A stretch of DNA of 64,000 nt from Agrobacterium tumefaciens (GTDB taxonomy: Bacteria > Pseudomonadota > Alphaproteobacteria > Rhizobiales > Rhizobiaceae), in contig NZ_JXQV01000030.1 of NCBI RefSeq assembly GCF_000834635.1, positions 186,001-250,000 on the forward strand, read 5' to 3'. The notes under the pieces were generated by a model that had not been told where the DNA came from, ran no database searches, and saw only the letters and a list, made by a program, of their open reading frames with translations. The first letter of the stretch is position 1. The number at the start of each line of letters is the position of its first letter. Below, piece after piece: positions 1-9,655 of the stretch. The translations under genes and the position numbers were made by a program.

Positions 1-1439
1 CAGGCAGAAGTGACGCACTGTCCCATCAGACGGACTCTACGATCTTTTGGTCGCTGACGATTGTCGGCCTGACATTCGCGCTTGGCATTATTGCTTCGCT
101 CGTGGTGGCTGCAAAGGGCATTACCACGCCAATTGCTAGCTTGTCGAAGCGCATGATAACGCTGGCCAATGGCCAGACAGATGCGCCGGTTGATGGGCAG
201 GATCGCAAAGACGAAGTCGGACAAATGGCACAGGCTGTTGCAGTGTTCCGCACCAATGCGCTTGAAACCATTCGCCTTGAAACCGAAGCCGCAGCAAACC
301 GCAGCATGTCTGAAAAAGAACGTGCAGCCAATGAAGCGCAGAAGGCCAAGGATGCTGAAGAAACGCAGTTTGCTGTTGATAATCTGGCCAAGGCACTCAA
401 CCGCCTGGCGGACGGCGATGTTGCCTATCGCATCGAAACGCCATTTGCTGCGCATCTCGATACGCTTCGCGCCAACTTCAACAGCTCCGTCGGCAATCTG
501 AACGACGCTCTGCGTGCTGTTGGACAGAACGCCCGTGGCATCGACGCTGGCGCAAACGAAATCCGCTCCGCCGCCGATGATCTTTCCAAGCGCACCGAAC
601 AGCAGGCTGCTTCTGTTGAACAAACAGCTGCCGCGCTGGAAGAAATCACCACGACGGTGAAGGACAGCAGCAACCGTGCAGAAGAAGTCGGCCACCTCGT
701 TTCAAAGGCCCGTCAGGGCGCTGAAAAGTCCGGCGACGTCGTTCGTCAGGCCGTGACAGCCATGAATGAGATCGAACGCTCCTCCGGTGAGATCACCAAC
801 ATCATCAGCGTTATCGATGAAATCGCCTTCCAGACGAACCTTCTTGCCCTGAACGCCGGTGTCGAAGCCGCGCGTGCGGGTGAAGCAGGCAAGGGCTTTG
901 CCGTTGTTGCGCAGGAAGTGCGTGAACTCGCCCAGCGTTCTGCCAAGGCAGCCAAGGAAATCAAGGCGCTGATCACCACATCCGGCGAGCATGTCCGCTC
1001 TGGCGTCAACCTCGTTGGCGAAACCGGTCGTGCGCTTGAGGTGATTGTCAGCGAAGTTCAGGAAATCAACCGCCACATCACGGCAATTGTTGAATCGTCG
1101 CGTGAACAGTCGGTCGGTCTTCAGGAAATCAACACTGCCGTCAACACGATGGATCAGGGCACGCAGCAGAACGCGGCAATGGTCGAGCAGTCGACAGCGG
1201 CCAGCCACAGCCTTGCCAAGGAAGCCGCATCTCTCAGCCAGTTGCTGTCACGCTTCAACGTTGGAAATGGCGAAGGCGCAAGCCGCAGCGTTCCAGCTGC
1301 CCCGGCACCAAAGGTCGCTTCCAACCACTCAAGACCTGCAGCATCACCAGCCCGTGCTCTCGGCCGCAAAATCGCCAGCGCCTTCGGCGGCGGCGCATCG
1401 TCTGCCGCAGTCGCACAGGACACGTGGGAAGAGTTTTAA
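1..1439 (+). CDS. Methyl-accepting chemotaxis protein, 5'-truncated by window edge
   Basis: C-terminal part of a chemoreceptor that signals to the CheA/CheW array. The frame is open from base 3, so the sensory domain lies outside the window and any internal start (for example GTG at 102) is not the real one. Visible in order: a membrane segment encoded at about 36-104 ([20 protein letters not shown]), a HAMP linker, then a long coiled-coil signalling domain whose conserved hairpin tip ([20 protein letters not shown]) is encoded near 820-880. After an Ala/Pro-rich linker the protein ends in DTWEEF, resembling the C-terminal WxxF pentapeptide that tethers the CheR/CheB adaptation enzymes in some receptors. 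A strong terminator follows. Ligand unknown. Confidence 0.95.
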   Translation, partial: GRSDALSHQTDSTIFWSLTIVGLTFALGIIASLVVAAKGITTPIASLSKRMITLANGQTDAPVDGQDRKDEVGQMAQAVAVFRTNALETIRLETEAAANRSMSEKERAANEAQKAKDAEETQFAVDNLAKALNRLADGDVAYRIETPFAAHLDTLRANFNSSVGNLNDALRAVGQNARGIDAGANEIRSAADDLSKRTEQQAASVEQTAAALEEITTTVKDSSNRAEEVGHLVSKARQGAEKSGDVVRQAVTAMNEIERSSGEITNIISVIDEIAFQTNLLALNAGVEAARAGEAGKGFAVVAQEVRELAQRSAKAAKEIKALITTSGEHVRSGVNLVGETGRALEVIVSEVQEINRHITAIVESSREQSVGLQEINTAVNTMDQGTQQNAAMVEQSTAASHSLAKEAASLSQLLSRFNVGNGEGASRSVPAAPAPKVASNHSRPAASPARALGRKIASAFGGGASSAAVAQDTWEEF

Positions 1440-1498
1440 GCTCTTGTGCGAATCCAACGGCTAGTGCGCTCCACGGCACACGGCCAACACATTGAGTG

Positions 1499-1535
1499 AA
1501 ATACAAGGGCCGCAGCGATGCGGCCCTTTTGTATT
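1499..1535 (+). terminator. Intrinsic terminator after the chemoreceptor gene
   Basis: Perfect stem GGGCCGCA (1507-1514) / TGCGGCCC (1519-1526) with loop GCGA, followed by TTTT. The flanks ATACAA and TTGTAT extend the pairing, so it may also work on the minus strand. Confidence 0.85.
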
Positions 1536-1664
1536 GAAGTACGGTTTGCGCCAAAGGAAGCCATAGATGGTTCTGATGGTTTCGTGCTATTGGCATCCAG
1601 GTTTTGAAACTAGCACCTATCCTCGGTTACAGCATACGGGGTCTACACGAGTAAGGATCGAGCA

Positions 1665-2009
1665 GTGGCCCGCAAGAATAGAGATGAGTTCGTTTCATGG
1701 GACGAGCCTGCGCCTGAGCCGGTAGTCTGCCCGATGTGCGAGCGCGTCATCCCGGAGGATCAGAGAGACGAGCATCATCTCGTTCCCAAGAGCAAGGGTG
1801 GAAAGAAAACCGTTTCCCTGCACCGTATCTGCCACGACCAGATACATTCGATCTTTACCGATGCCCAACTCGCCAAGAAGTTTTCTACGATCGAAGCCAT
1901 TTTGGAAGATCCTGCGGTGGAGACATTCGTCACTTGGGTGAGAACCAAGCCGCCAGGCTTTTCGGATTCTGCAAAGGAATCACGTCAGTCATTCCGTCGA
2001 GGCCGCTAA
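1665..2009 (+). CDS. Small HNH-nuclease-fold protein
   Basis: A 114-residue protein with GTG start and an AAGGA-like ribosome site about 8 bases upstream. It shows a compact HNH arrangement: a zinc-type CPMC pair near residues 23-26, then EHHLVPKSKGG and LHRICHDQIH, which fit the His/Asn/His metal-binding beta-beta-alpha fold of HNH endonucleases. No DNA-recognition domain is visible, so specificity is unknown. It stands alone, with no methylase or toxin-antitoxin partner beside it. Short chromosomal HNH proteins like this are common in rhizobia and their biological role is mostly undefined. Nuclease activity is inferred from the motif only. Confidence 0.8.
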   Translation: MARKNRDEFVSWDEPAPEPVVCPMCERVIPEDQRDEHHLVPKSKGGKKTVSLHRICHDQIHSIFTDAQLAKKFSTIEAILEDPAVETFVTWVRTKPPGFSDSAKESRQSFRRGR

Positions 2010-2233
2010 TCGTCCCGGGCGAAAGTTTCAGCCGGAATAGAATGCTGCCGTAGCGGAAGCGCGCCACAAGTGGACCTCTTATCGTGGAGGCCGGGCAATC
2101 GTAAACACCTGCCAAAATTTGGCGCTTTCCTTTCGCAATAAGACATTCGCGCGTCGTGTCGTCACCATCCTTGGCAAGACCGATCGTCTATAACATCGAA
2201 CATCTGCGGGTCTCACTTGGGAGCGAGTTGGAC

Positions 2234-3118
2234 ATGAACCCGGCACATGATCGTCTTGTTGGCATCTACATGGTGATTGCTTCAGCGGTGATGTGGAGCA
2301 CAGCCGGCCTTTTCGTGCGTATGGCGGACATGGATGTATGGTCCATGGTTGCATGGCGCTCGGGCTTTGCGGCAATCACGCTCGGAGCCTTCCTGCTTGT
2401 TAGAAGGAGGACCGCCAAGCGGCATCCGGCGAAGACCTTTGGGCTGCCCGGTGTCGCGGCGTGCGTGGTGTCAGCCTTCACGGCGATAATCTATATTGCG
2501 TCACTGCAATGGACGACCGTCGCCAATGTCATGACGGTCTATGCCACTCTGCCCTTCGTCGCGACAGGCATTGCCTTCGTGTGGTTGCGAGATCAGGTGA
2601 CGTACCGCTTTGTCGTCGCAGGTTGCGTCGCTTTCATCGGAGTAGCGATTTCAGCTGGCGCGGCGGTTTCGGCAACCGATTTCATTGGAATCCTTGCGGC
2701 GTTTCTCATGACCGCGGGTTGCGCGACGCAGATCGTAATCGCGAAGCGTTTTCCCAGTATGGATTCCACGCTGATGACGGTCTGTGCGGCTATCTTATGT
2801 TTATGTGTTGCTCTGCCCTTCATGCAGTTTTCGCTTCCTGCGCCAACACAGCTTATCGCCTGCGCTTTTTACGGAGTCTTGACCACAGGTGTCGGCTATA
2901 TTCTCCTGCTCCTAGGCTCTCGTCGCGTCGGCTCCGGGGAAGCTGGTCTGCTCTCGATGCTTGATGTCGTGCTCGGCCCTCTATGGGTCCTGCTGTTCTA
3001 TAACGAGTATATCTCGCTTCCTGTTCTGGCCGGCGGTGCGGTCGTGCTGACAGCCGTAGCTTGGTACGTGATAGCGTACCGCAATACTGTCTCTGCAGCG
3101 GTTTCAACCACGCCTTAA
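2234..3118 (+). CDS. EamA/DMT-family transporter
   Basis: About 294 residues with ten predicted hydrophobic helices in two EamA repeats, the standard size for drug/metabolite-transporter superfamily exporters in the inner membrane. I chose ATG at 2234 (MNPAHDRLVGIYMVIASAVM) because a GGAG lies about 11 bases upstream and the first helix follows at once; the frame stays open to a GTG at 2156, which would add 26 unhelpful residues. The substrate cannot be read from sequence. It converges on moeA with only 46 bases between the stops. A second, distinct DMT gene lies at 16197. Confidence 0.85.
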   Translation: MNPAHDRLVGIYMVIASAVMWSTAGLFVRMADMDVWSMVAWRSGFAAITLGAFLLVRRRTAKRHPAKTFGLPGVAACVVSAFTAIIYIASLQWTTVANVMTVYATLPFVATGIAFVWLRDQVTYRFVVAGCVAFIGVAISAGAAVSATDFIGILAAFLMTAGCATQIVIAKRFPSMDSTLMTVCAAILCLCVALPFMQFSLPAPTQLIACAFYGVLTTGVGYILLLLGSRRVGSGEAGLLSMLDVVLGPLWVLLFYNEYISLPVLAGGAVVLTAVAWYVIAYRNTVSAAVSTTP

Positions 3119-3164
3119 GGCAAATCAGAATCGGGATTTTTGGCGCGCTACAGAAACTGTCAGC

Positions 3165-4379
3165 CTACCTCAGCCTTACTAACACACACTCGCCACCAGC
3201 CTGTCGCTCCTCCGCAAACGGGGGGCGTATGATCAGGCAATCCGCCTCGGCCATGATCTTCATCATCGAGGAATCCTGCTTGGTGAAGGTTTCGACGATT
3301 GGTTTGCCGTTCTCGTGGCCGATGATGCGGGCGCGTAGATAGTCTTGGCGCTGGTCGTTGGCTTTCAGAGTGGTGGCGGTTTGAGCGGTCATCTCGCGGG
3401 AGGTGGGCTTGCGGTGGCTGAGTTTTTGGATGAGGGGTTCCAGAAACAGGAGGCTGCAGACGAGGCTGGCGACGGGGTTGCCGGGGAGGCCGAGCACCTG
3501 CATGTCACCAATTGACCCGACCATCAGCGGCTTGCCGGGTCGCATGGCGATGCGCCAGAAATCCAGTGCCATGCCCTGCGCTTTGAGTGCTGCTTGAACG
3601 AGATCATGATCTCCAACCGAAGCGCCGCCGAGCGTGACCAGCACGTCGGCTTTGGCGGCTATGGCCTTGTCGATGGCTGAGCGGATGAGAGCTTCGTCAT
3701 CGACCACGATTCCGAGGTCGAGAATGTCTGCACCGGCCTTCCGCGCTAATGCCGCGACACCGAATGTGTTGGAGGCGACGATTTGCGCCGGATTGGGCGT
3801 GCCGCCGGGCGGCACGAGTTCATCGCCAGTGGCGAGAATGGCCAAGACCGGTTTGCGAAACACCGGCAGCGCCGCATGGTTCATGGCAGCGGCGAGGGTG
3901 ATGTCGGTGAAGGTGAGTTCCGTTCCGGCCTCGAGAACCGTCTCTCCCTCCGCAAAATCCTGCCCACGAGGACGGATATGTCGCCCCTCGGTGACCTGGA
4001 AAGTCGTGCGGATTTTACCCGCGTCGAGCACCTCGGCATCTTCCTGAATGAGAACGGCGTCGGCACCTTCTGGCAATGGCGCGCCGGTGAAAATGCGCAC
4101 GGCCTCGCCTTCGCCGACATGGCCCACAAAGGCGTGTCCTGCGGCGGCCTCACCAATGACTGTCAGCACAGAGCCGATCTGTGGGGCATCGACGGCCCTC
4201 AGTGCATAGCCATCCATGGCAGAGGCGTGGAACGGCGGCTGGGTAAGGCGGGCTTGCAGATCATGCGCAAGCACGCGCTGGTCTGCGCTCTCAAGCGGCA
4301 CGGTTTCCACTGATGTGATGGGGGTCGCTGCAGCCAGCAATCGGCTTTGAGCTTCCGCAACGGGCAAGAGAGGTTTCAT
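3165..4379 (-). CDS. moeA: Molybdopterin molybdenumtransferase MoeA
   Basis: 404 residues. It inserts molybdate into adenylylated molybdopterin, the last step of molybdenum cofactor synthesis, in the cytosol. Family signatures are visible: the N-terminal PPFHASAMDGYALR segment, the central VTLGGASVGDHDLV nucleotide/MPT-binding loop, MRPGKPLMVG, and GLPGNPVAS. The length matches the family. It is the last gene of the minus-strand operon ppiD-trpD-trpC-moaC-moeA, 45 bases after moaC. Confidence 0.96.
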   Translation of the reverse strand: MKPLLPVAEAQSRLLAAATPITSVETVPLESADQRVLAHDLQARLTQPPFHASAMDGYALRAVDAPQIGSVLTVIGEAAAGHAFVGHVGEGEAVRIFTGAPLPEGADAVLIQEDAEVLDAGKIRTTFQVTEGRHIRPRGQDFAEGETVLEAGTELTFTDITLAAAMNHAALPVFRKPVLAILATGDELVPPGGTPNPAQIVASNTFGVAALARKAGADILDLGIVVDDEALIRSAIDKAIAAKADVLVTLGGASVGDHDLVQAALKAQGMALDFWRIAMRPGKPLMVGSIGDMQVLGLPGNPVASLVCSLLFLEPLIQKLSHRKPTSREMTAQTATTLKANDQRQDYLRARIIGHENGKPIVETFTKQDSSMMKIMAEADCLIIRPPFAEERQAGGECVLVRLR

Positions 4380-4424
4380 GGGGTGTGTCCTCTTGTATGA
4401 GCGCGATGCAGGTCGCAGAACGTC

Positions 4425-4907
4425 TTACGCCTTGTAGTGACCGGATTTTCCGCCAGTCTTTTCCAGAAGGCGGATGGAGCCGATTTCCATGCCCTTATCA
4501 GCGGCCTTTGCCATATCGTAGATGGTGAGGCACGCGACAGATACGGCGGTCAGCGCTTCCATCTCAACGCCCGTCTTGCCGGATAGCTTGACGGTCGCCT
4601 CGACACGCAAGCCGGGCAGGGCGTCATCCTCGGTAATATCGACAAGGATTTTAGTCAGCAGCAGCGGGTGGCAGAGAGGAATGAGGTTCGATGTCTGCTT
4701 GGCGGCCATAATGCCAGCCAGACGTGCTGTGCCGATGACATCGCCCTTTTTGGCGTTACCTTCGCGGATGAGATCAAGCGTTTCCGGCTTCATTTTCACG
4801 AAACCTTCGGCAACGGCAACGCGGGTGGTCTCGGCCTTTTCGCCGACATCAACCATATGGGCCTCGCCGGAGGCACCGATATGGGTCAGCTTCACGTCGT
4901 CACTCAT
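4425..4907 (-). CDS. moaC: Cyclic pyranopterin monophosphate synthase MoaC
   Basis: 160 residues. It converts the MoaA product (3',8-cyclo-dihydro-GTP) to cyclic pyranopterin monophosphate, the first committed stage of molybdenum cofactor synthesis. The signature [18 protein letters not shown] is present, as is the conserved [20 protein letters not shown] helix. Its ATG overlaps the trpC stop (ATGA, 4 bases), so translation is probably coupled. MoaA is not in the window. Confidence 0.96.
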   Translation of the reverse strand: MSDDVKLTHIGASGEAHMVDVGEKAETTRVAVAEGFVKMKPETLDLIREGNAKKGDVIGTARLAGIMAAKQTSNLIPLCHPLLLTKILVDITEDDALPGLRVEATVKLSGKTGVEMEALTAVSVACLTIYDMAKAADKGMEIGSIRLLEKTGGKSGHYKA

Positions 4908-5716
4908 TCAGCAGCCATCGCATTTTCGCCATTCAGCAGCGTGCGGGTAGCGGCCGTCACATCGGTCTTGCGCATTAGGCTTTCACCCACAAGGAATGTG
5001 GTGATGCCTGATGTCTGAAGGCGCTTGCAGTCTTCGTATGTGAAGATGCCGCTTTCACCGACCAGCAATTTATCCGCCGACACCATGGATGCCAGACGCT
5101 CGCTGACATCAAGGCTGACCTCGAAAGTGCGCAGGTTACGATTGTTGACGCCGAGCAGCGGGGAGGCGAGTTCCAGCGCCCGCTCGGTCTCTTCTTCGTC
5201 ATGCACTTCCACCAGCACATCCATGCCAAGCGAGAAGGCTTCGTCTTCGAGACGCTTTGCTTCATCATCAGAAAGAGATGCCATGATGAGGAGGATGCAA
5301 TCGGCACCCCAGGCGCGGGCCTCATGCACCTGATAGGTCTCGAACATGAAATCCTTGCGAAGTGCGGGCAGGGAGCAGGCGTTGCGCGCTGCTGTCAGAA
5401 ATTCCGGCGCGCCTTGGAAGCTCGGCGTATCCGTCAGTACGGAGAGGCAGGCCGCACCGCCAGCTTCATAGGCTTGCGCCAGCGAAGGCGGGTCGAAATC
5501 CGGGCGGATGAGACCCTTGGATGGGCTGGCCTTCTTGATCTCGGCAATAAGACCGAAGGCACCGTCTGCCTGTTTGCGCTTCAACGCATTGTAGAACCCG
5601 CGTGGTGGCGCTTGGTCAGCAGCCATCGCCTTGAGATCATCAAGTGAAACCCGGGCCTTGGCCGCCGCGATTTCCTCGCGCTTATAGGCTTCGATCTTCT
5701 TCAGAATGTCGCTCAT
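4904..5716 (-). CDS. trpC: Indole-3-glycerol phosphate synthase TrpC
   Basis: 270 residues, a TIM barrel that closes the indole ring from CdRP in tryptophan synthesis. Diagnostic pieces: [20 protein letters not shown] near residue 57, [21 protein letters not shown] in the middle, [13 protein letters not shown] and VGESGIFT toward the end. It is monofunctional, with no TrpF fusion. It starts 9 bases after the trpD stop and overlaps moaC by 4. Confidence 0.97.
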   Translation of the reverse strand: MSDILKKIEAYKREEIAAAKARVSLDDLKAMAADQAPPRGFYNALKRKQADGAFGLIAEIKKASPSKGLIRPDFDPPSLAQAYEAGGAACLSVLTDTPSFQGAPEFLTAARNACSLPALRKDFMFETYQVHEARAWGADCILLIMASLSDDEAKRLEDEAFSLGMDVLVEVHDEEETERALELASPLLGVNNRNLRTFEVSLDVSERLASMVSADKLLVGESGIFTYEDCKRLQTSGITTFLVGESLMRKTDVTAATRTLLNGENAMAAE

Positions 5717-5725
5717 GGCTTTGCC

Positions 5726-6739
5726 CTATTCCTCGTTCGAAACGGCAATCAGCCTGTCCAGCGCAGCCGCAGCTTTGCCTTCGTCCAGGGATGCGCTCGC
5801 GATTTTCATGCCTTCCGCCAGCGTTCCGGCCTTGCCGGAAACGACCAGAGAGGCTGCCGCGTTACAAAGAGATACGTCTCGATAGGCATTTTTGTGACCA
5901 GCCAGAACTTCGCGCAGCGCGGCCGCATTGGCAACGCCATCGCCACCCTTGAGGTCATCGATGCTGGCGGGTTCAACTCCGAAATCGGCAGGTGTCAGAT
6001 CGAATGTTCTGATCTTGCCGTTTTCCAGCGCCGCGACATGGGTGGTGCCTGTCGTGGTGATTTCGTCCAGGCCATCGCCATGCACGACCCAGACCGATTC
6101 TGAGCCAAGGTCACGCAGCACTTCGGCCAAGGGTACAAGCCAGCGCGGAGCAAACACGCCAAGTAACTGCTTTTTTGCGCCTGCCGGATTGGAGAGCGGG
6201 CCGAGCAGGTTGAAGATTGTGCGGGTGCCAAGCTCGACACGGCTGGGGTTCACATGGCGCATGGAGGAATGGTGACGCTGTGCGAACATGAAGCCAAGCC
6301 CCGCCTCTGTGACGCAGCGGGTGATCAATTCCGGCTCAATATCCAGCTTCACGCCGAGCACCGAGAGGGCATCGGCAGTGCCGGACTTTGAGCTCAAAGC
6401 ACGGTTGCCATGCTTGGCGACTGGCACACCTGCACCCGCCACAATGATGGAGGCCAGTGTGGAGATGTTGTAGGTGCCGAGACCATCGCCACCCGTGCCG
6501 ACGATATCCATGGCATCGGCGGGTGCCGTGACAGGCAGCATGCGCGCACGCATGGAGGAAACCGCACCGACGATTTCATCAACCGTTTCGCCGCGCACCC
6601 GCAAGGCCATGAGAAAGGCGCCGATTTGCGATGGCGTTGCCTCGCCGGACATCAGCACGTCAAAAGCCTGACGTGCCTCTTCCCGGTTGAGGCTTTCGCC
6701 ATTGGCAACCTTCGCAATCAGCGGCTTTAAATCAGCCAT
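5726..6739 (-). CDS. trpD: Anthranilate phosphoribosyltransferase TrpD
   Basis: 337 residues, typical length. It transfers phosphoribose from PRPP to anthranilate. The glycine-rich PRPP-binding motif [17 protein letters not shown] and [18 protein letters not shown] are clear, as is [21 protein letters not shown]. Tryptophan genes in rhizobia are split, with trpE(G) and trpFBA elsewhere, which agrees with only trpD and trpC being here. The gap to ppiD upstream is 23 bases, so they are probably one transcript. Confidence 0.97.
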   Translation of the reverse strand: MADLKPLIAKVANGESLNREEARQAFDVLMSGEATPSQIGAFLMALRVRGETVDEIVGAVSSMRARMLPVTAPADAMDIVGTGGDGLGTYNISTLASIIVAGAGVPVAKHGNRALSSKSGTADALSVLGVKLDIEPELITRCVTEAGLGFMFAQRHHSSMRHVNPSRVELGTRTIFNLLGPLSNPAGAKKQLLGVFAPRWLVPLAEVLRDLGSESVWVVHGDGLDEITTTGTTHVAALENGKIRTFDLTPADFGVEPASIDDLKGGDGVANAAALREVLAGHKNAYRDVSLCNAAASLVVSGKAGTLAEGMKIASASLDEGKAAAALDRLIAVSNEE

Positions 6740-6762
6740 GTCACGCCCCCTGAAGTCCAGTT

Positions 6763-8658
6763 TTAATAAGCAGCCGTCATAGCCTGATCTGCCGCAGCCT
6801 GATTGATGGTCACACCATAATCATTCTGCAGGCGATTGACCATCTGGTCGAGCATGTCGTCGCCAGCGGCACTGGCCATGGCTGTGACCTGCTGATCGCT
6901 GTCTGCAAGCGCGTCTGTCGAGGTGCTGGTGTTGACTTCGGTCACCTTGAACAGGATGCGGCTGGAACCTTCAGTATCTGGCGCAGTGCCGACGAGGCCA
7001 TTTGCGCCTGCGAAGACGGCAGCCACTGCCTGCTGGCCGAGAACCGCATCTTCACTCGTGCGGCGAAGGCCCATCTTGTTTTCAACGGAAAGGCCCATCT
7101 CGCCGGCAATCGCTGCAAGGGTTTCGCCCTTTTCAGCGCGCGCCTTCAACTCGTCTGCCTTTGCCGCAAGTGCGGTGCGCTGCTGCTCTGCAGTCCAGTC
7201 GGCAACAACCTGTTCCTTGACTTCGCTCAGGGTGCGGTCACGCGGTGGTGTAACCTGCTGAAGATCGAACCACACGTAGCCATCGCGACCGATATTGACG
7301 GCTGGTGCATCCGCACCCTGCTCGGCCTTGAACACCTCTGCGATGAGGGCAGGGGTCGGCAGACCTTCCACGGCAGTGCCCTTCTCGTCTTCGCCCTTTT
7401 CATCGATTGCGTTGACGGTAACGGGCTTCAGCTTGAGCTGCGTTGCAGCATCGCTCAATGAAGAACCACCGCCACGCAGATCTTCGTAGCGGTCATGAAC
7501 ATTGTTCAGTTCTTCGGCTGCATTTGTCGTGGCAAGGTTGGTGCGAATTTCTTCCTTCGCCTCATCCAGCGTCTTCATGCTTTCATTCTTTATGCCTGTG
7601 ACGCGCAGGATAACTGGGCCAAAAGCGCCGTCGACAACAGGCGAAACGCCGCCATCCTTCTGGATGGCAAAAGCTGCCTCGGCGACGGATTGATCCGGCA
7701 CGGTGTCTTTCGTGAACTCGCCAAGTGTTACGTCCTCAGGACGCTTGCCCTGATCCTTCACCACCTGATCGTAGGTCGTCGTGCCAACGCGAATCTGCGT
7801 CGCAGCGGCTTCGGCCATTTCCTTGTCGGTAAAGGTCAGCTGCTCGATGGTGCGGCGACCGGCTGTGCGGAAATTGTCTTTGTGCGCGTTGTAGAAGTCG
7901 GCGATCTGCTGGTCGGTAATCGCTGCCTGGTCTGCAATGTCGGAAGGCTCAAGCTTCACATAGGTGAACTTGCGATATTCCGGAGCGCGATACTGTGCCT
8001 TGTTCTTTTCAAACCATGGAGCAAGAACGTCGTCGCCCGGTGCCTTAACCGGATCGATATTGGCGTTGGAAAGCAGCACGTAGTCAATCGAGCGCTGTTC
8101 ATCGCGATACTGCTTCAGCGCATCGACCAACACCTTAGGCGCTGTGAAACCATCCGAAATGGCATCGACGATCTGGCCGCGCACGGCGACCTTGCTGCGT
8201 TCTTCGACGTAATCGTCTTCGTTGAAGCCTGCACCACGCAGGCGCTGGCTAAACAGAGCGCGGTCAAACTGGCCGCCCGGTGCCTTGAAGGCAGGATCTT
8301 CCGCGATCAGCGTGGCAAGGCGGTCTTCCGAAAGTCCGAGGTTCATGTCCGATGCAAGCTGGTCAAGTGCAGCACCTGCGGATAGCTGGCTGAACACCTG
8401 ACGGTCGATTCCGAACGCCTTGGCCTGTTCCGTCGTCAGGCGCGTGCCGAACTGGCGGCCCACGTCTGCGAGCTGGCGCTGATAGGCAAAGCGAAACTCG
8501 TTCTGCGTGACCGCCTGGTCCCCAACTGTCACGACAGAATGCGAGTTAGGAGACACCAGAGATGCGGAAACGCCCCACACGCCGAAGGAAAGAACGAGAA
8601 GGAGAAGAAGGATCTTCGCCGCCAGGGTACGAGAAGCATTTCTCAGGGAATCGAGCAT
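6763..8658 (-). CDS. ppiD: Membrane-anchored peptidyl-prolyl isomerase PpiD (SurA-N type)
   Basis: 631 residues. One N-terminal membrane anchor ([20 protein letters not shown], about residues 17-36) puts the body in the periplasm. A SurA-N-like chaperone region (about 40-170) follows, then a parvulin-like rotamase region around 260-370 and a second C-terminal lobe, as in PpiD proteins that help fold exported and outer-membrane proteins. The start has a GAGG about 12 bases upstream. It is first in the operon with trpD, trpC, moaC and moeA. Isomerase activity is inferred; parvulin domains in PpiD homologues can be weak or inactive. Confidence 0.93.
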   Translation of the reverse strand: MLDSLRNASRTLAAKILLLLLVLSFGVWGVSASLVSPNSHSVVTVGDQAVTQNEFRFAYQRQLADVGRQFGTRLTTEQAKAFGIDRQVFSQLSAGAALDQLASDMNLGLSEDRLATLIAEDPAFKAPGGQFDRALFSQRLRGAGFNEDDYVEERSKVAVRGQIVDAISDGFTAPKVLVDALKQYRDEQRSIDYVLLSNANIDPVKAPGDDVLAPWFEKNKAQYRAPEYRKFTYVKLEPSDIADQAAITDQQIADFYNAHKDNFRTAGRRTIEQLTFTDKEMAEAAATQIRVGTTTYDQVVKDQGKRPEDVTLGEFTKDTVPDQSVAEAAFAIQKDGGVSPVVDGAFGPVILRVTGIKNESMKTLDEAKEEIRTNLATTNAAEELNNVHDRYEDLRGGGSSLSDAATQLKLKPVTVNAIDEKGEDEKGTAVEGLPTPALIAEVFKAEQGADAPAVNIGRDGYVWFDLQQVTPPRDRTLSEVKEQVVADWTAEQQRTALAAKADELKARAEKGETLAAIAGEMGLSVENKMGLRRTSEDAVLGQQAVAAVFAGANGLVGTAPDTEGSSRILFKVTEVNTSTSTDALADSDQQVTAMASAAGDDMLDQMVNRLQNDYGVTINQAAADQAMTAAY

Positions 8659-8830
8659 CGTTATGCAAACCTCACAATATCAGCCCGTTACGCCGGGTCT
8701 ATGGGGCTTCCTTAAATCAATCCACTTTGAAATTGAAGGCTAAATACCGCTGAAAATGGCGCAAGCGCAAACGAAGGCGTGAGCGGGAGCAATTGCGCGC
8801 CCTAAACAGGTGCAACCACGTACGCAGGCA

Positions 8831-8862
8831 CAAAAAAACCGCCTCGGATCAGGCGGTTTTGT
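8831..8862 (-). terminator. Terminator for the minus-strand tiny-ORF cluster (possibly bidirectional)
   Basis: Stem AAACCGCCT (8836-8844) / AGGCGGTTT (8851-8859) with a six-base loop. Read on the minus strand it is followed by a run of seven T. It lies 35 bases beyond the stop of the 44-residue ORF. Confidence 0.75.
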
Positions 8863-8894
8863 TTATGACGCGGACATTTACAGGCTCGACGGCC

Positions 8895-9029
8895 TTAAAA
8901 CGATTTGCTCCGCTCGATCATTTTTTTGAACTGTTCGTCTTCTTTCTTGGACTCGATTACGGCTGTCATAACAGAGGCTACAAACATGGCGCTGATGAGG
9001 GCTGCAAGCAAAGTCAAGAAAGTAAACAT
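8895..9029 (-). CDS. Tiny single-span membrane protein (44 aa), hypothetical
   Basis: Open frame of 44 codons from ATG 9029 with a good ribosome site (TGGAG, about 6 bases upstream). It starts MFTFLTLLAALISAMFVASV, giving one hydrophobic helix over about residues 2-25, then a highly charged tail (ESKKEDEQFKKMIERSKSF). This is the layout of a small inner-membrane protein with a short cytosolic tail. It is not recognisable as any named family. A T-rich terminator follows directly, and a second tiny membrane ORF lies 39 bases upstream. Function unknown; coding status rests on SD, composition and context. Confidence 0.6.
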   Translation of the reverse strand: MFTFLTLLAALISAMFVASVMTAVIESKKEDEQFKKMIERSKSF

Positions 9030-9068
9030 GGAGAATCTCCAGAAAAGTGGATGATTACTCCCGCTCGA

Positions 9069-9248
9069 TCAATAGTAATTCATATATTGAGTGCGGGATG
9101 TGAGCTGTGGAAAGTCAGGGCCGTTCTGAGCCGACTTTTCGCTGTGAAGGCTGAACATGACAGCGACCATAGCGATAACCAGCATGGTCCAGGCTGTGCT
9201 GATGACGCCAATTTTAGCCGAAGTAGAATGTTTTTCTTTGGAAAACAT
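9069..9248 (-). CDS. Small single-span membrane protein (59 aa), hypothetical
   Basis: ATG at 9248 has AAGGA 8 bases upstream; an in-frame start nine codons earlier has none, so 59 residues are preferred. A basic N-terminus (MFSKEKHSTSAK) leads into one hydrophobic helix (about residues 13-33, IGVISTAWTMLVIAMVAVMF) and then a polar Ser/Gln/Tyr-rich tail ending QYMNYY. No known domain. It is the middle member of three tiny membrane ORFs on the minus strand between ppiD and coaD, and probably shares a transcript with the 44-residue ORF. Confidence 0.62.
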   Translation of the reverse strand: MFSKEKHSTSAKIGVISTAWTMLVIAMVAVMFSLHSEKSAQNGPDFPQLTSRTQYMNYY

Positions 9249-9388
9249 GTGTTTGTTCCTTACCTGCGATTTCAACGCGCAATCTCTGATCCGGTTCCGC
9301 GTTATTGTTAAAAATCGATTAGCATTGCGCCTCTGAAGCGTTGTTGAATGCTTCGTTCATCTGCCGTTCAGAAAATCGGCAGTTTGCG

Positions 9389-9493
9389 TCAATCCATGAA
9401 AACGTATTCGACAGCAAAAGATGTTGCGATTGTCAGCATCATCATGAACACCAGCATTTCCGTCTCCGTGAGGGCATCTTGCCCGTTCGCCAT
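9389..9493 (-). CDS. Tiny membrane peptide ORF (34 aa), hypothetical
   Basis: 34 codons from ATG 9493, with AAGG about 10 bases upstream. An acidic/polar start (MANGQDALTETE) is followed by one hydrophobic stretch rich in Met (LVFMMMLTIATSFAVEYVF). A short inverted repeat (CTGCCG at 9361-9366 with CGGCAG at 9377-9382) follows the stop. It is too short to judge by codon use. I list it because it resembles its two neighbours in size, strand and single-helix design. Confidence 0.42.
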   Translation of the reverse strand: MANGQDALTETEMLVFMMMLTIATSFAVEYVFMD

Positions 9494-9588
9494 TCGATGA
9501 GACCTTTATAGTGGCCTGCTTTGAAGCCGCGCTGAACGGGGTATTAATGTGATGTTCACTCCGCTGTTTGGCCGTTGAGGCAAGCTTA

Positions 9589-9605
9589 CGGTCTTGCGAA
9601 GACCG
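9589..9605 (+). other. Perfect short hairpin upstream of coaD
   Basis: CGGTCTT / AAGACCG with a three-base GCG loop, about 50 bases before the coaD start. It has no T-run on either strand, so it is not a standard terminator. It could be part of the coaD leader or the 5' side of the tiny-ORF transcript. Confidence 0.4.
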
Positions 9606-9655
9606 GCCTTCCATGACAAAAGGCGGCACAACCAACGTTAAGTATCGGGAGCGAT

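Noticed and set aside
1567-1704. Short ORF starting before the HNH gene
   Set aside because: Overlaps the HNH gene in another frame and lacks a family or strong start.
1665-2009. HNH protein as part of a defence or restriction system
   Set aside because: No methyltransferase, immunity protein or other defence gene is adjacent; it stands alone.
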